DNA of 64,000 bases, from assembly GCF_037975245.1 (NCBI RefSeq), contig NC_092572.1:32213989-32277988 (forward strand), given 5' to 3'. This document shows, piece by piece, positions 1-11,863 of this stretch. This stretch comes from Apostichopus japonicus (taxonomy: Eukaryota > Echinodermata > Holothuroidea > Aspidochirotida > Stichopodidae). Both the position numbers and the translations under genes were made by a program. The notes below the pieces were generated by a model. It ran no database searches. It saw only the letters and a list, made by a program, of their open reading frames with translations, and was not told the DNA's origin. Positions within the stretch are counted from its first letter, which is position 1; each line of letters begins with the position of its first letter.

Positions 1-339
1 AACGTAAAATGTTATCAACTGTTTAAACTAACTCAAATTGCAGTGTTAATTCAAAGCCAGGCATACACATATAGTGCCTACAAATAGTGCAGCGCATGAA
101 GCACTTTCACATTGCACTGACACGCGTACCTAGCCTCGTGCAAAACTTGGGGAGGGTGTTAAAAGCTTAAGAAAAACCACAATTTGGTCAGCAAATAGCT
201 GAAATAGCTTCAAGCTCATGAAATACATAATTCTGCTTGACTGCAAAAAGTTTAGGTGGTCTGCTGTATCGTTGCTAGTATTATATGAAAGTGCGTCAAT
301 TACGAGGGTGCGTCAATTATGAAGCCTTTACTATACTAG

Positions 340-362
340 CAATAATAATAATAATAATAAAT
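340..362. repeat. (AAT)n microsatellite
   Basis: About seven uninterrupted AAT units. This is an ordinary short simple repeat. Confidence 0.8.
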
Positions 363-625
363 TACACTTATATCGCGTTAAATACAGTACAGCGTTTCAA
401 AGCACTTACTAGTGGTAGCATGGTGACTTCGAAGTTCGGACACTTAAGACTTAAAACACCCCAAAACTAAATCTTCTGGTATAAATCATTTGAAAATATA
501 CTTCATAAGGTGGGAGAATTTTGTTATAGTACGATACACGGCCAAACTTTCTTTCCTGCAAACTGTTTTCACGTTGTTTTCCAAGAAGATTCTTCGTGAT
601 TGTGGAACTGGTATTTCTTTGCTAG

Positions 626-902
626 AGTATTGCGAAGTTCGGACACGCAACCCACAGTGTGGCGCTGGTGATAAAATTGGTGGCGCAGTTGCTCTTTCAG
701 TAATTATAACAGACTTCATAGATCTTCGTCATTTTATTGACAAATATGTAAGTAATTTCTTGAACGCGGGTCATTTTGGAGAGAAAATAACTGTAGCTTC
801 GTACTTTTTGGTGAAATTTGACTCTTCCTGTAGATTTTCATGGTGAAATCGTGTATTTCTTAGGGTGTCCGAACCTCGCAGTATGCCGAACTTCGCAATA
901 CT
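626..902. repeat. 17-bp inverted repeat with related internal copies
   Basis: AGTATTGCGAAGTTCGG (626-642) is exactly inverted at 886-902. Related copies of GAAGTTCGGACAC lie at about 430, inside the left arm, and inverted at about 863. The spacing and repetition resemble the terminal or subterminal repeats of a small DNA transposon, but I could not define a target duplication, so the element call is tentative. Confidence 0.45.
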
Positions 903-2329
903 GACTATAGTACTAGGCCTACTCAGTACTAGTACAACTATGCCTAGGCTAGTACTACTACGTACTACAGACAACTATACTAGCCTATAAGGACACAGAT
1001 TGACAGAGAAGAGTTATTTGACACAAAATCGTGACAATTTATTAGCCATACATCCCAGGAACGAACTTCGATGGCATAAGGTAAAAGAGCAGTGAGGTTA
1101 CAATTAAATCCGTGGCTTCAATTCACGAAATTTTGGAGCACCCTACTACTTACTAGGCCTAGCTATAACTATAAGTTATAACTTAGGCCGAGCCGGACAG
1201 CGTAGGCACTTAGTGCGTTAGTAAACCAAACGACAGTAGCCTAAACACACCCTGGAACAAAATGCACACAATTTGAACTGATGTTACCTAGTAGTAGTAA
1301 CGTTAAGCCTAGTCTACATGACCTCAACGGGTGTACGTTATACCGGCTATCCTCATTGCATGAACGAACGGACGTTGACAGAATGTTGCCTTTGCAGGAT
1401 ACTAAGCACATTTTATAGCATATTGTAGCACTCACCTTTAAATGCGTCGATGTATTTTGTTAACCCCAATTTCGTAAGTGTTTTTTAAACAAAATGGTCC
1501 TCGTTTTTGTCCATCTTAGTGTAGTAGTCTAGAGCAGTGGTTGCGCGCCGCAAAGAATGTCAAAGACAAACGTCTGAATTCCACAGGCAATGCGCAAACT
1601 CAGCTGTAACTATGGATACCTTGTCACTTGTTAGCTGATATGATCCGAAACTGGTTAAATTAACTATGATCAGAGTGACCGTAACGAGAATATCTAATCA
1701 AGCCGACCCTTTTCTAGTTAAAACTATTTTGACTAGACTTTCTGGTCGGAAAAATGACTAGGTCGTTTTAAGAGTGTAGACATTAGAACTACACTTCTTG
1801 TGTCACCTTCCTTGTGATAAGAACATTCACTTGTATCACATGACCATTTTCATCCGCCTCCTAAGATTCTGGAAATCTGGATAAATTGGACATGCGCATA
1901 CTATCCGTGGAAAGAGCGGCAGTACGTGTTACTAGACGGGCGCGATTCCCGGCTTATCGTCCGCCTAGTCCGGCTGTTAAGTGTTGCTCTGGAATAGCCT
2001 CTTGGGCGTTGTTTGGCTTGTAGGAAAGGACAGAGGGCGGCCTGAAACTCTCGGCGGAACTTAGCCGTTGGAAACAAAATGGTATATTCGATATATGCTT
2101 CGAATTAATATGTTTCAGATCAAGACCGCATTCATCTGCATTTACAGGTTAAGGCCGTGAATACCAGATTTTGTACAACGTAAACGAAGTGCTTTCGATT
2201 TTCACTGGAATGCGCCCTAATTCCAATTAAAGACATTGTCTAAAGATCTTCATACAATGGATTTTGCATAATCATTTTAGTGTAGACTTCAACTGTGTCA
2301 TCATTTCACCAGATGGGACGGTTTTGTTC

Positions 2330-2530
2330 TATACTGTACTGTCTTGTCCCGCTTCAGAGCTCTCATACTATAACGGTATGAGCAGTATGAATATCATGTG
2401 TCTATCAGGTAAAGGCTATGAACTGTTGTACTGCCAATACGAGTGCTCTGATACGAAAGGACAGTTTAGAGAGGTATTATCATTAGGGAACTGTCACAAC
2501 TGGTTGAATTATTATTCGACGGTTATGTGT
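2330..2530. repeat. Diverged interspersed repeat, copy 1
   Basis: This segment aligns by eye with 14840-15010. Shared blocks include GAACTGTT, TACGAGTGCT, GTATTA and CATTAGG in the same order, with many substitutions. The open frame across it (2264-2545) has no recognisable domain and is probably incidental. The copy at 14.9 kb keeps a clean hairpin that this one has mostly lost. Confidence 0.5.
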
Positions 2531-2590
2531 ATTCAACTATTATGAATATCGAATTATTGCTGCATACTCTCACATAGCGTATACGTTACA

Positions 2591-2635
2591 TTGATTTTGA
2601 TTTTAATTGATTTTAATTGATTTTAATTTATTGTT
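2591..2635 (-). repeat. LINE 3' tandem tail
   Basis: About four imperfect copies of a TTTTAATTGA-type decamer. Read on the minus strand they form an A-rich tail just beyond the ORF2 3' UTR. CR1/L2-type LINEs typically end in short tandem repeats rather than long poly(A), so this marks the 3' end of the element. Confidence 0.7.
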
Positions 2636-2899
2636 TTAACACATAGTAATACAAGGTGAACAAGACAATATAACTGCAAATAAGTAAATATGTGAAAGGA
2701 AGTAAACTAAGAAACCCTTGTGGGCTTAATCGAATAGAGTACTCCCATCAAAGAAAATGGAAAACCTTAACACCTAAAAAAAGAAGAAGAACCCCCCCCC
2801 CCCAAAAAAAAAACAGATAACCTTAACACATAAGACAAATAACACTACCCCCCCCCCCCAACCACCACCACTTACTCCCACCCCTTACAACGGATACAA

Positions 2900-5800
2900 T
2901 CAATTTAGGCTTTCATAGTAATTTTTCAGATGTCGCCTGAACGAAGCCACAGAAGTATAAGATTTCAAGTTAATCGGAAGATTGTTCCACAAAGAAATAG
3001 ATCGATTACGGAGGCTTTGTTTGCTCTTTGAATTACGACAAAAAGAAGCACGCAAATGACCAGCTTGTCTAGTATTATAATTGTGAATAGAGTGGCCAAT
3101 TGTATAAAAGGTAGCAAAAGAATTTGGAAGCAGATTGTTCATAGCACGATAAGTAAACGTCAGAACATTTAAAGAAATGATATCAGTGAATTTGAGCATG
3201 TTTAAGGAGGAGAATAAATGACTGGTATTATCACGTGGAGCTGAAGACGTTATGTGCCTCACAGCCCGTTTTTGGAGAATGACAAGCTTATTAAGATTAG
3301 TATTGAAAGTACCAGACCAAACTGAAGAGCAGTACGATAGATGAGGAAATATAATACTATAGTAAATAGATCTCAGAATTTTCCTTGGAAAAGTATATTT
3401 TAACTTAGATAAAATACCTACACCTCTAGAAACTTGTTTACAAACATGATTGATATGGACTTTCCAAGAGAGCTGAGAGTCAATATACACACCAAGAAAT
3501 TTAATATTATCGACTCTTTTAAGGCAAATACCATGCATATATAAATCAGCATTTAATGTTCTAGAGGAGTTACCAAATACCACATAATTTGTTTTATCAA
3601 TATTCAAAGACAGTTTGTTAGCAGAAAACCAATCATAAAACGCATTTAACTCATTACATATGGTTACTTTAAGAGTTTCTACATTGCTGTCAGAGAAAAA
3701 ATATTAGTGTCATCAGCAAAAAGGACAATCGAGCAATTTGTAGAGACGTTGCAAATATCATTTACGTAAATTATAAAAAGAAGTGGACCTAATATAGACC
3801 CTTGAGGAACTCCGCACTTAACTGAACGATTATCAGAATTGATTCCAGAAAAAGAAACGTACTGTTGCCTGTTAAACAAATAACTTGAAATGAGAGAAAG
3901 AGCAAGACCTCTAATACCGTAATGTGATAATTTCCCCAGAAGAATTCCATGATCGATGGTATCGAATGCTTTGGAAAGGTCTAAAAAAACACCAATACAA
4001 TTATCACCCGAATCAAGAGCACTATAAATTTTATCCACTGCATTGACCAAAGCAAGTTCTGTAGAGTGGCCAGGGCGAAAACCAAATTGATTTTCATTGA
4101 GAATATGAAACTTATCAAAGAAAGCATTGAGACGGTTAAAAATCAACCTTTCCAAGATTTTCGATATACAAGGTAGTATAGAAATGGGACGATAATTACT
4201 AAATAAATGAGACTCACCCTTTTTAAATATCGGTATCACTTTGGCAATTTTAAGAATATCAGGAAAAATACCCGAGGTAAATGAGAGGTTGAAAATATAA
4301 GTCAGTGGTTTTACAATATAAGGTATTATCAATTTCATAATGTTCGGGCTGAAATTATCGAAACCAGCCGATTTCTTAGTAGCAAAAATTGAATTTGAGA
4401 CATTAAAAGCTTCACTTTCAGTCACAGGAAAGAGACAAATAGTGGAGGGATTGGAATCCCCTAGGTAACTACTGAAATGAACATTAGAATCAATGGAACT
4501 GGCTAAGGAAGGACCAAGGCCAACAAAATAATTATTAAAAGCATTTGCTATTTTATTAACATCAGTGATTTCATGACCATCCTCAGAATGGAAAACATCG
4601 GGAAAATGGTTGGTTTTTCTAGTCTGTAGAGTGCCATTGATAATATTCCATGTTTCTTTCATGTTGTTTTTATTTTCATTAAAAAGATGAAAATAATAAT
4701 TCCTTTTTGCAATACGGAGAACGTGGTTAAGCTTATTCCGGAAGCGTGCATAATTGTATTTATTATCTGCTGTAGGCAATTTTATATATGTTTTATAAAG
4801 CTTATTTTTTGTACGAATAGATTGTAAGATACCAGAAGTGATCCAAGGGGAAGGTTTCTTCCTCGTCTTCTTACCCTTAATAAGTTTCATAGGGAAATTT
4901 TTATTATAAATTTCACTAAGTGTATTGTGAAAATTATTGAAAGCATTATTAACATTATCATCATTGAAAACTTGACGCCAGTCCAAACCAGATACTTCCG
5001 AAATAAAATTATCAATATTGATATTTGAAAAATCTTGAGCATAAAAATCCTTACGATTATGCTTAGTAGGTAAAAAAGAAATATTTAAATGAATCGGAAA
5101 ATGATCAGTAATATCAGTGATAAGAACTCCTGAATAGGAGATCATGACATTATTGTCACCCAAATTGCCGTTAGTCAAGATATTGTCAATAAGTGACGAG
5201 GAAGAACTAGAAACCCGGGTAGGTTTGGTGATTGTGGGTATGAAACTACAAGAAACTAAAATATTCAAAAAATCCGACGAGTTTGGCCTATTGAAGTCAA
5301 TATTGAAGTCACCCAACAAATAACAAGGTTTCTTCTCCTTAGTGATACCATCCAGTGTCTGGTAAATGTAATCATTAAACGAAGTAATATTTCCACTAGG
5401 GGGACGGTAGATTATGCCAACGATTATATCTCCTTTTATGAAGGGAACTCTTATTTCGACAAAAAGGCTTTCAACATGATCATTAAATACTGAAATATCA
5501 TCACGTTGACTGAATGTGTATTTTTGATCAATAAATAAACAAATCCCTCCACCCTTCTTGACAGAGCGATGACTCTCGACAAGTGAATAATTATCTAATT
5601 TAATGAGTGGAGACAAGTCATCTGTGAACCAAGTCTCCGTGAAACCTATAATTGTAAAATCGTGTTTAATAGTTGAAAGAAAGTCATTAATCGCACTGAA
5701 ATTCTTATTGAGACTACGACTATTTAAATGAAAAATATTGAAATTACTAGTAGGCATCATATTAAGATCATCAGTATTGTAGTACTTACACATATCCGAA

Positions 5801-6102
5801 CGTATATCGCCAAAATAATCCATATACCATTCATCATTTACTGAAGTGTCATTTGTTAATGAAGCAACTGTATGCGTACTACAATTCCCCAAACCAGAAG
5901 CGAGTTCATTGTCCGTGACGTCAATAAAGGGAAAATTAGATTGAGAACATGTCCTACAAATCCAGTTGTTTATAGTACCATCCTCATGTTGAGTAATGCA
6001 GGTATTGTGACTTAAAGCGTGACATAACTGACAAATAGTAACACCGTAGTATCCGCTGAAAATATCCCCATTACAAAAAAAAAAACAATTACTAAAGGAC
6101 AT
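2900..6102 (-). pseudogene. LINE ORF2: PHD-like finger, AP endonuclease, reverse transcriptase; one frameshift
   Basis: ORF2 makes the endonuclease/reverse transcriptase that nicks target DNA and copies the element RNA in place. The first ATG is at 6102; an in-frame TTG lies just upstream. In order: a Cys/His-rich PHD-like finger (roughly residues 8-55, with repeated CxxC pairs), an AP-type endonuclease beginning near NIFHLNSRSLNKN and containing GFTETW and a GDFNIDF motif, then a reverse transcriptase with NYRPISILP, FLDLSKAFD, GVPQGSILGP and the catalytic FADD. Just after FADD the frame breaks at a T run near 3697-3704. Coding continues in another frame through the RT thumb (FLGVYIDSQLSW) to the stop at 2900. 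A single-base slip at a homopolymer explains the break and could be a real mutation or a sequencing error. The domain order is typical of CR1/L2-like elements; the exact clade is uncertain. Confidence 0.9.
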
Positions 6103-6349
6103 AGAAAACAAAAATACACAAACTAACTACTATACAAAAACAAACAGACGAATATGCAAGCCTTACAAGCCTGCAAGGAAAACATTTCAGAGAACGTAAC
6201 TTATTGTTATGTATGCTGCAGAAATGTTACTCGGCATCATGAGGATACTCCAGTTCATTGTAATCGGAACAGGTGTATATGGCAACGAAAGGAATCCGGC
6301 CACGGTAGGACTCCACAGATACTGTTAAAGCGGTGTACACTGAAAAAAT

Positions 6350-6600
6350 AAACTAGTCAATATTGCTACGGACTAACGTTAAATTAGTCTGTAACGTTAG
6401 TCAATGCACACGGACTAGCAAAAATCTTCGTTTCATCGCTGCTTCTTAGTTAGTTTACACTGACTAAGGAAAATATAATCGCAGCTTAGTCGGTGGCGAC
6501 GGACTAAGGTATTTTAACCCATGGACTAAGAACGATACGGACACCCGATTTACGCCATAATCGTAGCTTTGTCGGTGTCGACGGACTAATGTATTTTAAC
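6350..6600. repeat. Left subterminal repeat cluster of the CACTA-like element
   Basis: Many short copies of ACTAACG, TTAGTC and CGGACTAA lie in both orientations. They mirror the right cluster. In CACTA elements such clusters bind the transposase. Confidence 0.65.
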
Positions 6601-8223
6601 CCAATTTGATTCACTTCAATTTGGAAACCGAGAGGCAACGGCAGCTTGCTGGGCTTGGCATAGTTTCATACGATCACTCTAAGCAACTTTCAACCGTAAA
6701 TCACCCAAGAAGGTCTTTAGAAGAATGGAGGTATGAACTGCATCATCGGCCTACCTGTTATTCCTTTAACTTGAAGGTAAAATTAAAGTTAATTGTTAGG
6801 CCACTGGCACTAGTGCTGTATTATGGTTAGTGTAACGCTACCGTTGTCACGTTGGCGTTTCGCAATACACAAGTGCAATGACAGTGAGTAGCCTATAGGC
6901 TTCTACTGGGTACTGCAGTGCATTCTCAACACTAAAGTGTGCATTCTAAACACCAATTAACAATGTGTTATGTGTGTATTGGGCTAGATTGAACAGTGGC
7001 ACATAATCTTCTAATTTATTCCCAAACAAATGCTGGAACTATAAGGCTCAATAGTTTATTTGAAGTCTACACTCATTTGGTAAAGATTTCCTGTAATTTC
7101 CCATGTGAATCTAAATGGGTAGGCTTTGTGATATTGAATAAGCAAGGCTAGACCTTCAAACGTACAGTCACAGTAGGCTGAACAAATTATGTTGGCTAGT
7201 CAACGGTATTATATGTTGCGAGCAGCCAGGATGCATGCTTCAGTTCTATTTAACCTTTTCATTTATCATTTTTTAGTATTTAATTTCCGGTCACGCCCAG
7301 GAAACAATTGCGACATTCCTTCACGGTCGACTTGCTTACTGTAAGAAGTATTAACCGTTTTTTCTCAGGAAAGCTTGATAGTCTGAAGTTATTATAACAT
7401 GTGCTTTTAGTATACTGCCAAAAGAGTAAGTTGTTGTATTTGTATTGATATTTTATGTAGAAGTAACGGAAAATTTAGTATGTTTAGTTTGGTCTAATTG
7501 CACGTTTTTTTTCTGTCCAATGTAGTGCAGGGTTCACTTGCGCGAATTCAAATTATTCTGTTTATGTATATGTATATGCATCGATTCTTAGATTATGATG
7601 TTTTTTGACATTTATTTGTAATTCAAGCATATCTGTTTAGTAGCAAAGTTTGAAGGTTAAGATTAATTAGTTTTCTCTTTTTGATCCTAGATTGAATGAA
7701 ACTCATTGGCGTAAATAATAGATCAGATGATACAGTTTAACGCAGTTGCTAAAACTCTGGGTATTCTCTAGTCTTCGCCGGTCCATTATATACTTTAGTA
7801 CTACTAGTAAGACTAAATCAGAACGACCGAAGACAAACTTAGTGTAACAAAGTACTGATTCTCCTCTAGCCTAGGTCTAAACAGGCTTGTTATGTGAGCA
7901 AGCAAAATAACAACTAAAAACGATTAGGCCTATAAATAAGTTGGCTCAGTGCATTTCTGTTTCTAAAATTTTATATTTTTAAAGATCATAAAAACAAACA
8001 AAGATTTAGCCCATGTTTTATTATCTCTGTATTCTGGGCATTTGATTCTGGTTGCAATGGTGATGACACTCTCGTTCAAATTTTCAGCTTTATACAGTCT
8101 GCTTCAAACTTTGGGATTGTTTTTTGAGACTATAGTGGAAGCAAATCTCACATAACTTTGTGGTGACAACTTTTTTTTTTTTTTTTTTCAAATGATGAAT
8201 ACTTTGCTGTTTCTTTTTTCCAG

Positions 8224-8421
8224 CAGGAATTGAAAAGCCAAATATCTAAGTCAAGGGTGAGCTTTCCTGTGATGTACGACACCAGTGTGGAGGCAACAAC
8301 AGAAGAGGAGAACTGTGTTATATATGGCTTAAAGACATGTTTTAAGATGATATATTGGTACCCTTCGCAGAACAAAAGAGTTTATCCAAGAGTCCAAAAA
8401 GCAAAGGAACAAGTACCATAG
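8224..8421 (+). other. Exon-like open segment inside the CACTA-like element
   Basis: A pyrimidine-rich tract ending in CAG (8207-8223) precedes an open stretch of about 65 codons rich in charged and aromatic residues (it contains NCVIYGLKTCFKMIYW) and ending in a stop. Other exon-like pieces are 6606-6732 (ending at a GGTATG-type donor) and about 10214-10291 (after TTCTGTTCACAG). They could be remnants of a transposon gene or of captured host exons. I do not recognise the protein, and chance open frames are not excluded. Confidence 0.25.
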
Positions 8422-8577
8422 AGAAAAAAGATGGAAGAGTGAGTTTAACTATTGTACCCAACTGTTAAATGATATTTAAGATACTTTTCATAACCTGTTT
8501 TAAAAAAAAAAACAGTCTAGTATATCATTTACGTGCAAGCTTCATAAGTTTGGTCAAATTTTCACTGATCTGTATAG

Positions 8578-9961
8578 CGGGAGTCCAGAGGGTTTGGTTA
8601 GCTGGGAAGGTAACCAATTGCCTGGTACATCACAATGTTCACAATGCATTCCTGTATATGAAACCTGATGACTGGCAAACCGACTGTGGTGGGTGTGGCT
8701 GGGAGAGCAATTTTAAAGTCACCTAATAGCTAACCTAGAGCAGCTTTCATGGTAACCACATCAAAGTAAGTACAATATGTCAGGTATGGCCCCAAGAGCA
8801 ACAAATGGCCATTGCCAGTAATTATTGGTGGTGGGGTACCCCTGCCAGTGATCTATAATTGACCCCTCACGGCTGACCTAGGTCAGCTCATCAGGTAACC
8901 ACTTGAAACCTACTGGAAAATGTTGGTTAGGACTTCAGATACAAGGGATGGGCATTGCCAGTAATTTTTATTGGTGGGGTACCCCTGCCAGTAGACCCCA
9001 ATATGCCCATCCCCTCATTGACCTAGGTGAGCTCATGATTTGACCAGTTGAAACCTACAGGAAAATGATAGGTATCACTTCATATGTAAGGATGGGCATT
9101 TCCAGTATTTTATATTGGTGGGCCACCACTGCCAGAGTCCGCCCATCCCTTACAAATAGAATCCTGTCTATAATTTTCCAGTAGTTTTCAACTGGTTAAA
9201 TCATGAGCTGACCTAGATCAATGAGGGGGGGGGGGGCTTTTTGGGGGTCTACTGGCAGGGGTACCCCACTAATATAAATTACTGGAAATGCCCATCCCTT
9301 ACATATATATAGAGTCCTGCCAATCATTTTACAGTAGTTTTCAACTGGTTACCTCATGAGCTAATCTAGGTCAATGGGGGATGGGCATTTTGGGGGTCTA
9401 CTGGCAGGGTTACCCCACCAATGTAAATGACTGGAAATGCCCATCCCTTACATATGAAGTGATACCATTTTCCAGTAGTTTTCAACTGGTTACATCATGA
9501 GCTCATCTAGGTCAATGGGGGATGGGCATATTGGGGGTCTACTGGCAGGGGTACCCCACCAATAAAAATTACTGGCAATGCCCATCAGTTGTATCTGAAG
9601 CCCTAACCAACATTTTCCAGTAGGTTTCAAGTGGTTACCTCATGAGCTCATCTAGGTCAATGGGGGATGGGCATATTGGGGGTCTACTGGCAGGGGTACC
9701 CCACCACCAATAATTACTGGCAATGGCCATTTGTTGCTCTTGGGGCCATACCTGACATATTGTACTTACTTTGATGTGTTACCATGAAAACTGATCTAGG
9801 TTAGCTATCAGGTGACTTTAAAATTGCTCTCCCAGCCACACCCACCACAGTCGGTTTGCCAGTCGTCTGGTTTCATATACAGGAATGCACTGTGAACATT
9901 GTGATGTACAAGGCAATTGGTTACCTTCCCAGCTAACCAAACCCTATGGGATCCCGGTCTA
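8578..9961. mobile_element. Foldback element with long inverted arms and internal repeats, copy 1
   Basis: The left arm (GGGTTTGGTTAGCTGGGAAG at about 8590) is repeated inverted near 9950, and the two arms match for several hundred bases with few changes. Inside, a unit containing TTGACCTAGGT and GGGGTACCCCTGCCAGTAGA repeats, in + orientation on the left and inverted on the right, meeting near 9140. The arms have unequal unit numbers. The open frames ending in WESNFKVT in both arms and in copy 2 follow from arm identity and are not evidence for a protein. No transposase is visible; it sits within the CACTA-like element. Confidence 0.75.
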
Positions 9962-10599
9962 TTGGGATCATTATTAACATGATTAACATAATTATTAAGC
10001 TTTGAGAAATAACTTGGTGTTATGCTGTGCAAAGCTAATAATAATTTGGTAAAGCTGCTATTCCTGGCTTATAATTTGAGGGACCTAGATTTAAATGTAT
10101 ACCTCCCAATATGTTATAAAATTTTAATGTAAATGTATGTTTATGATAATGTGAGTTATCATGTGCTATATCTGTATCTGTGCTTACACGTATATCATAT
10201 TTTCTGTTCACAGGTCAATAATGGTGCAGATTTTGGCTTCCTGAAGACAAGTGGGAGGCCATTTGTAGTTAAGAGAAACACTCTTTGTTCGTGAAGACTT
10301 AACTGGTGTCGATTTGGGGTACCACTTTAAAACGAAAGTCATGAGGAACCCTTGCCCAAGATTCAACTTTGCATTATTGTGCAGTGCTATACTTTTGCGA
10401 TTCATGTTTGATCCATTAACTTGTCTTAACTTTGTTGGAAAAAAAATCAGATTTTCAGATTTTATTTACAGTGATTTCTTCTCTATCTGTCGAAAGTCAG
10501 CCTTTTGTAGACATCAGAAGTTTTATCAGAAATAAATACTGCCAACGTACACATTATTTGTGTTTCTTCTGCTCTCTTTTCTTTCAGTGAAACTAGTCG

Positions 10600-10960
10600 G
10601 GTTTAATTCTTTCAGTGAATCTAGTCAGTGCAACTAGTCAGTCGATACCGACTACGAAAGGTTAGTCGGGAGAGGCACCATCCTGACTAATGTAAAACCT
10701 GCTATAAACTAGTCGGTGGCTCATATAAATTAGTCGGTAAAGACCGACTAATGTCACCAACTAATGTAACTGACTAATATACATTTACCGACTAAGAAAT
10801 TGTTGATCGACTGAGCTGACGGACTAAGATGACCGACTAAGAAATCCAACTGACTAAGGAATAAATTAGTCGGTATAGAAACTGACTAAGGCTATGTTAG
10901 TCGGGAGAGGCACCAGATGGACTAACGTTATGTTAGTCGGTGAACCAATTTAAGTTTTCA
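10600..10960. repeat. Right subterminal repeat cluster of the CACTA-like element
   Basis: A dozen or more copies of TTAGTCGG, GACTAAG and CCGACTAA occur in both orientations, including paired GTTAGTCGGGAGAGGCACCA blocks at about 10663 and 10896. This cluster mirrors the left one and ends at the TTTTCAGTG terminus. Confidence 0.7.
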
Positions 10961-10995
10961 GTGTAGTCTCTGTTGCAAGAAAAGGTGGTAATAGT

Positions 10996-11781
10996 TTATG
11001 CATCAATATCTCTTATGTTCCTGATCTTTTTAGCTCCTGTACTTTTTCCTGCGTCTTTTTTGTAAATTGCCAAGATTTTACCATCTGAGGTCCAAGCACT
11101 CTCTATCAAGTCGTGGTTTTGGGTGGCCTTGAGTAGTTGCTGGTTATGGTGGGTGAGGTCTTCTTTGATGACAATGCCCGAACCTTTCAGCTTACGTCTA
11201 TTCTTGATAAATGACTTACAATCTTTATGGCTCTGGAACTTGACGATGATTGCCCGGGTTCTCTTTTCAATGTGTCTCCCTACTCTGTGTGCTCTGTCAA
11301 TAGAGCTGGGGGTAATGTCTACACCAAGCTGGGTTTTTGCTAAGTTGATGAGTAGTTCGGTCGGGTTTTCGTTGGCATTCTCTTTTATACCAAATACTCG
11401 TACGCAATTCCTACGAGAATATTGATCAAGGTCATTCATTTTGTCCGAGTTTTTTTCAATTTCAGATTTCATATCAGCGAGATATTTTGTGTGGGTTTTG
11501 ATATCTTTGAAGGCAGTTTCAAGTTGATTTTCTAGTTCAAAGATCTTGGCTTCCTGTCGTTCTTGTTCCTCAGACAGTTTACTCAATTTACGGTTAATAG
11601 CTTTTTCAATGCAGTTCTGAAGTAGGTTTTTAAAATCTCCGTTTTCAGTCAATTCTTTCATAATTTCGCTGACCAGTTCATCAGTTCCAACAGGAGTGGA
11701 TGTCATTTCCTGTAATTTTGTTCTATTTCGTCGAGCCATATTGATGGGCGATATTTCCGCAAGGCACAAAAAATAATACAT
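10996..11781 (-). CDS. LINE ORF1 RNA-binding protein (Transposase_22/L1ORF1p-like)
   Basis: LINE ORF1 proteins form trimers through a coiled coil and coat the element RNA. The frame is open for 261 codons from an ATG at 11781; a second in-frame ATG at 11739, followed by ARRNRTK, is an equally plausible start. Residues about 40-125 are strongly heptad-like and charged (LSKLSEEQERQEAKIFELEN), as expected of a coiled coil. An RRM-like core follows, with the family signature DQYSRRNCVRVFGI, then RAHRVGR and a C-terminal domain rich in Lys. The product is of normal length and undamaged. It is separated from its ORF2 by the CACTA-like insertion, so this copy is probably unable to make a normal bicistronic RNA. 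Confidence 0.88.
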   Translation of the reverse strand: MYYFLCLAEISPINMARRNRTKLQEMTSTPVGTDELVSEIMKELTENGDFKNLLQNCIEKAINRKLSKLSEEQERQEAKIFELENQLETAFKDIKTHTKYLADMKSEIEKNSDKMNDLDQYSRRNCVRVFGIKENANENPTELLINLAKTQLGVDITPSSIDRAHRVGRHIEKRTRAIIVKFQSHKDCKSFIKNRRKLKGSGIVIKEDLTHHNQQLLKATQNHDLIESAWTSDGKILAIYKKDAGKSTGAKKIRNIRDIDA

Positions 11782-11863
11782 GAAACACTAAATTGTTTAA
11801 GTATATTTACAGGTTTACAATACACATGTGACGACGAAGGCTAGGACGCTACGTTTCTTACGG

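Larger units (their letters stand above)
1..2260. other. No recognised gene
   Basis: I see no supported gene here. The open frames are short, lack recognisable domains and have no convincing splice context. The stretch holds an (AAT)n run near 340-362, an inverted repeat at 626-902 and several small TAGGCCTA-type palindromes around 1150-1190. No tRNA, rRNA or snRNA signature was recognised. Confidence 0.5.
6338..10963. mobile_element. CACTA-like (EnSpm/CMC-type) DNA transposon inserted in the LINE
   Basis: The element begins CACTGAAAA and ends TTTTCAGTG, flanked on both sides by TA (6336-6337 and 10964-10965). It lies exactly between the LINE ORF1 stop and ORF2 start, so the empty site can be inferred. 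CACT[A/G] termini, a 2-3 bp target duplication and dense subterminal repeats are hallmarks of CACTA elements. Here the repeats are many direct and inverted copies of TTAGTCGG/CCGACTAA at both ends. I could not recognise a transposase, so this is probably non-autonomous. It carries a foldback element (about 8578-9961) and a few exon-like open segments. Confidence 0.75.

Noticed and set aside
486-846. Overlapping 77- and 118-codon frames on opposite strands
   Set aside because: No domains, and they overlap the inverted-repeat segment at 626-902.
1930-2060. GC-rich segment considered as a tRNA or tRNA-derived SINE head
   Set aside because: No convincing A/B box pair or cloverleaf.
8469-10032. 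Open frames ending in the same WESNFKVT peptide in both arms and at 62321-62527
   Set aside because: The peptide identity follows from DNA identity of the foldback arms; there is no gene context, and upstream parts differ.
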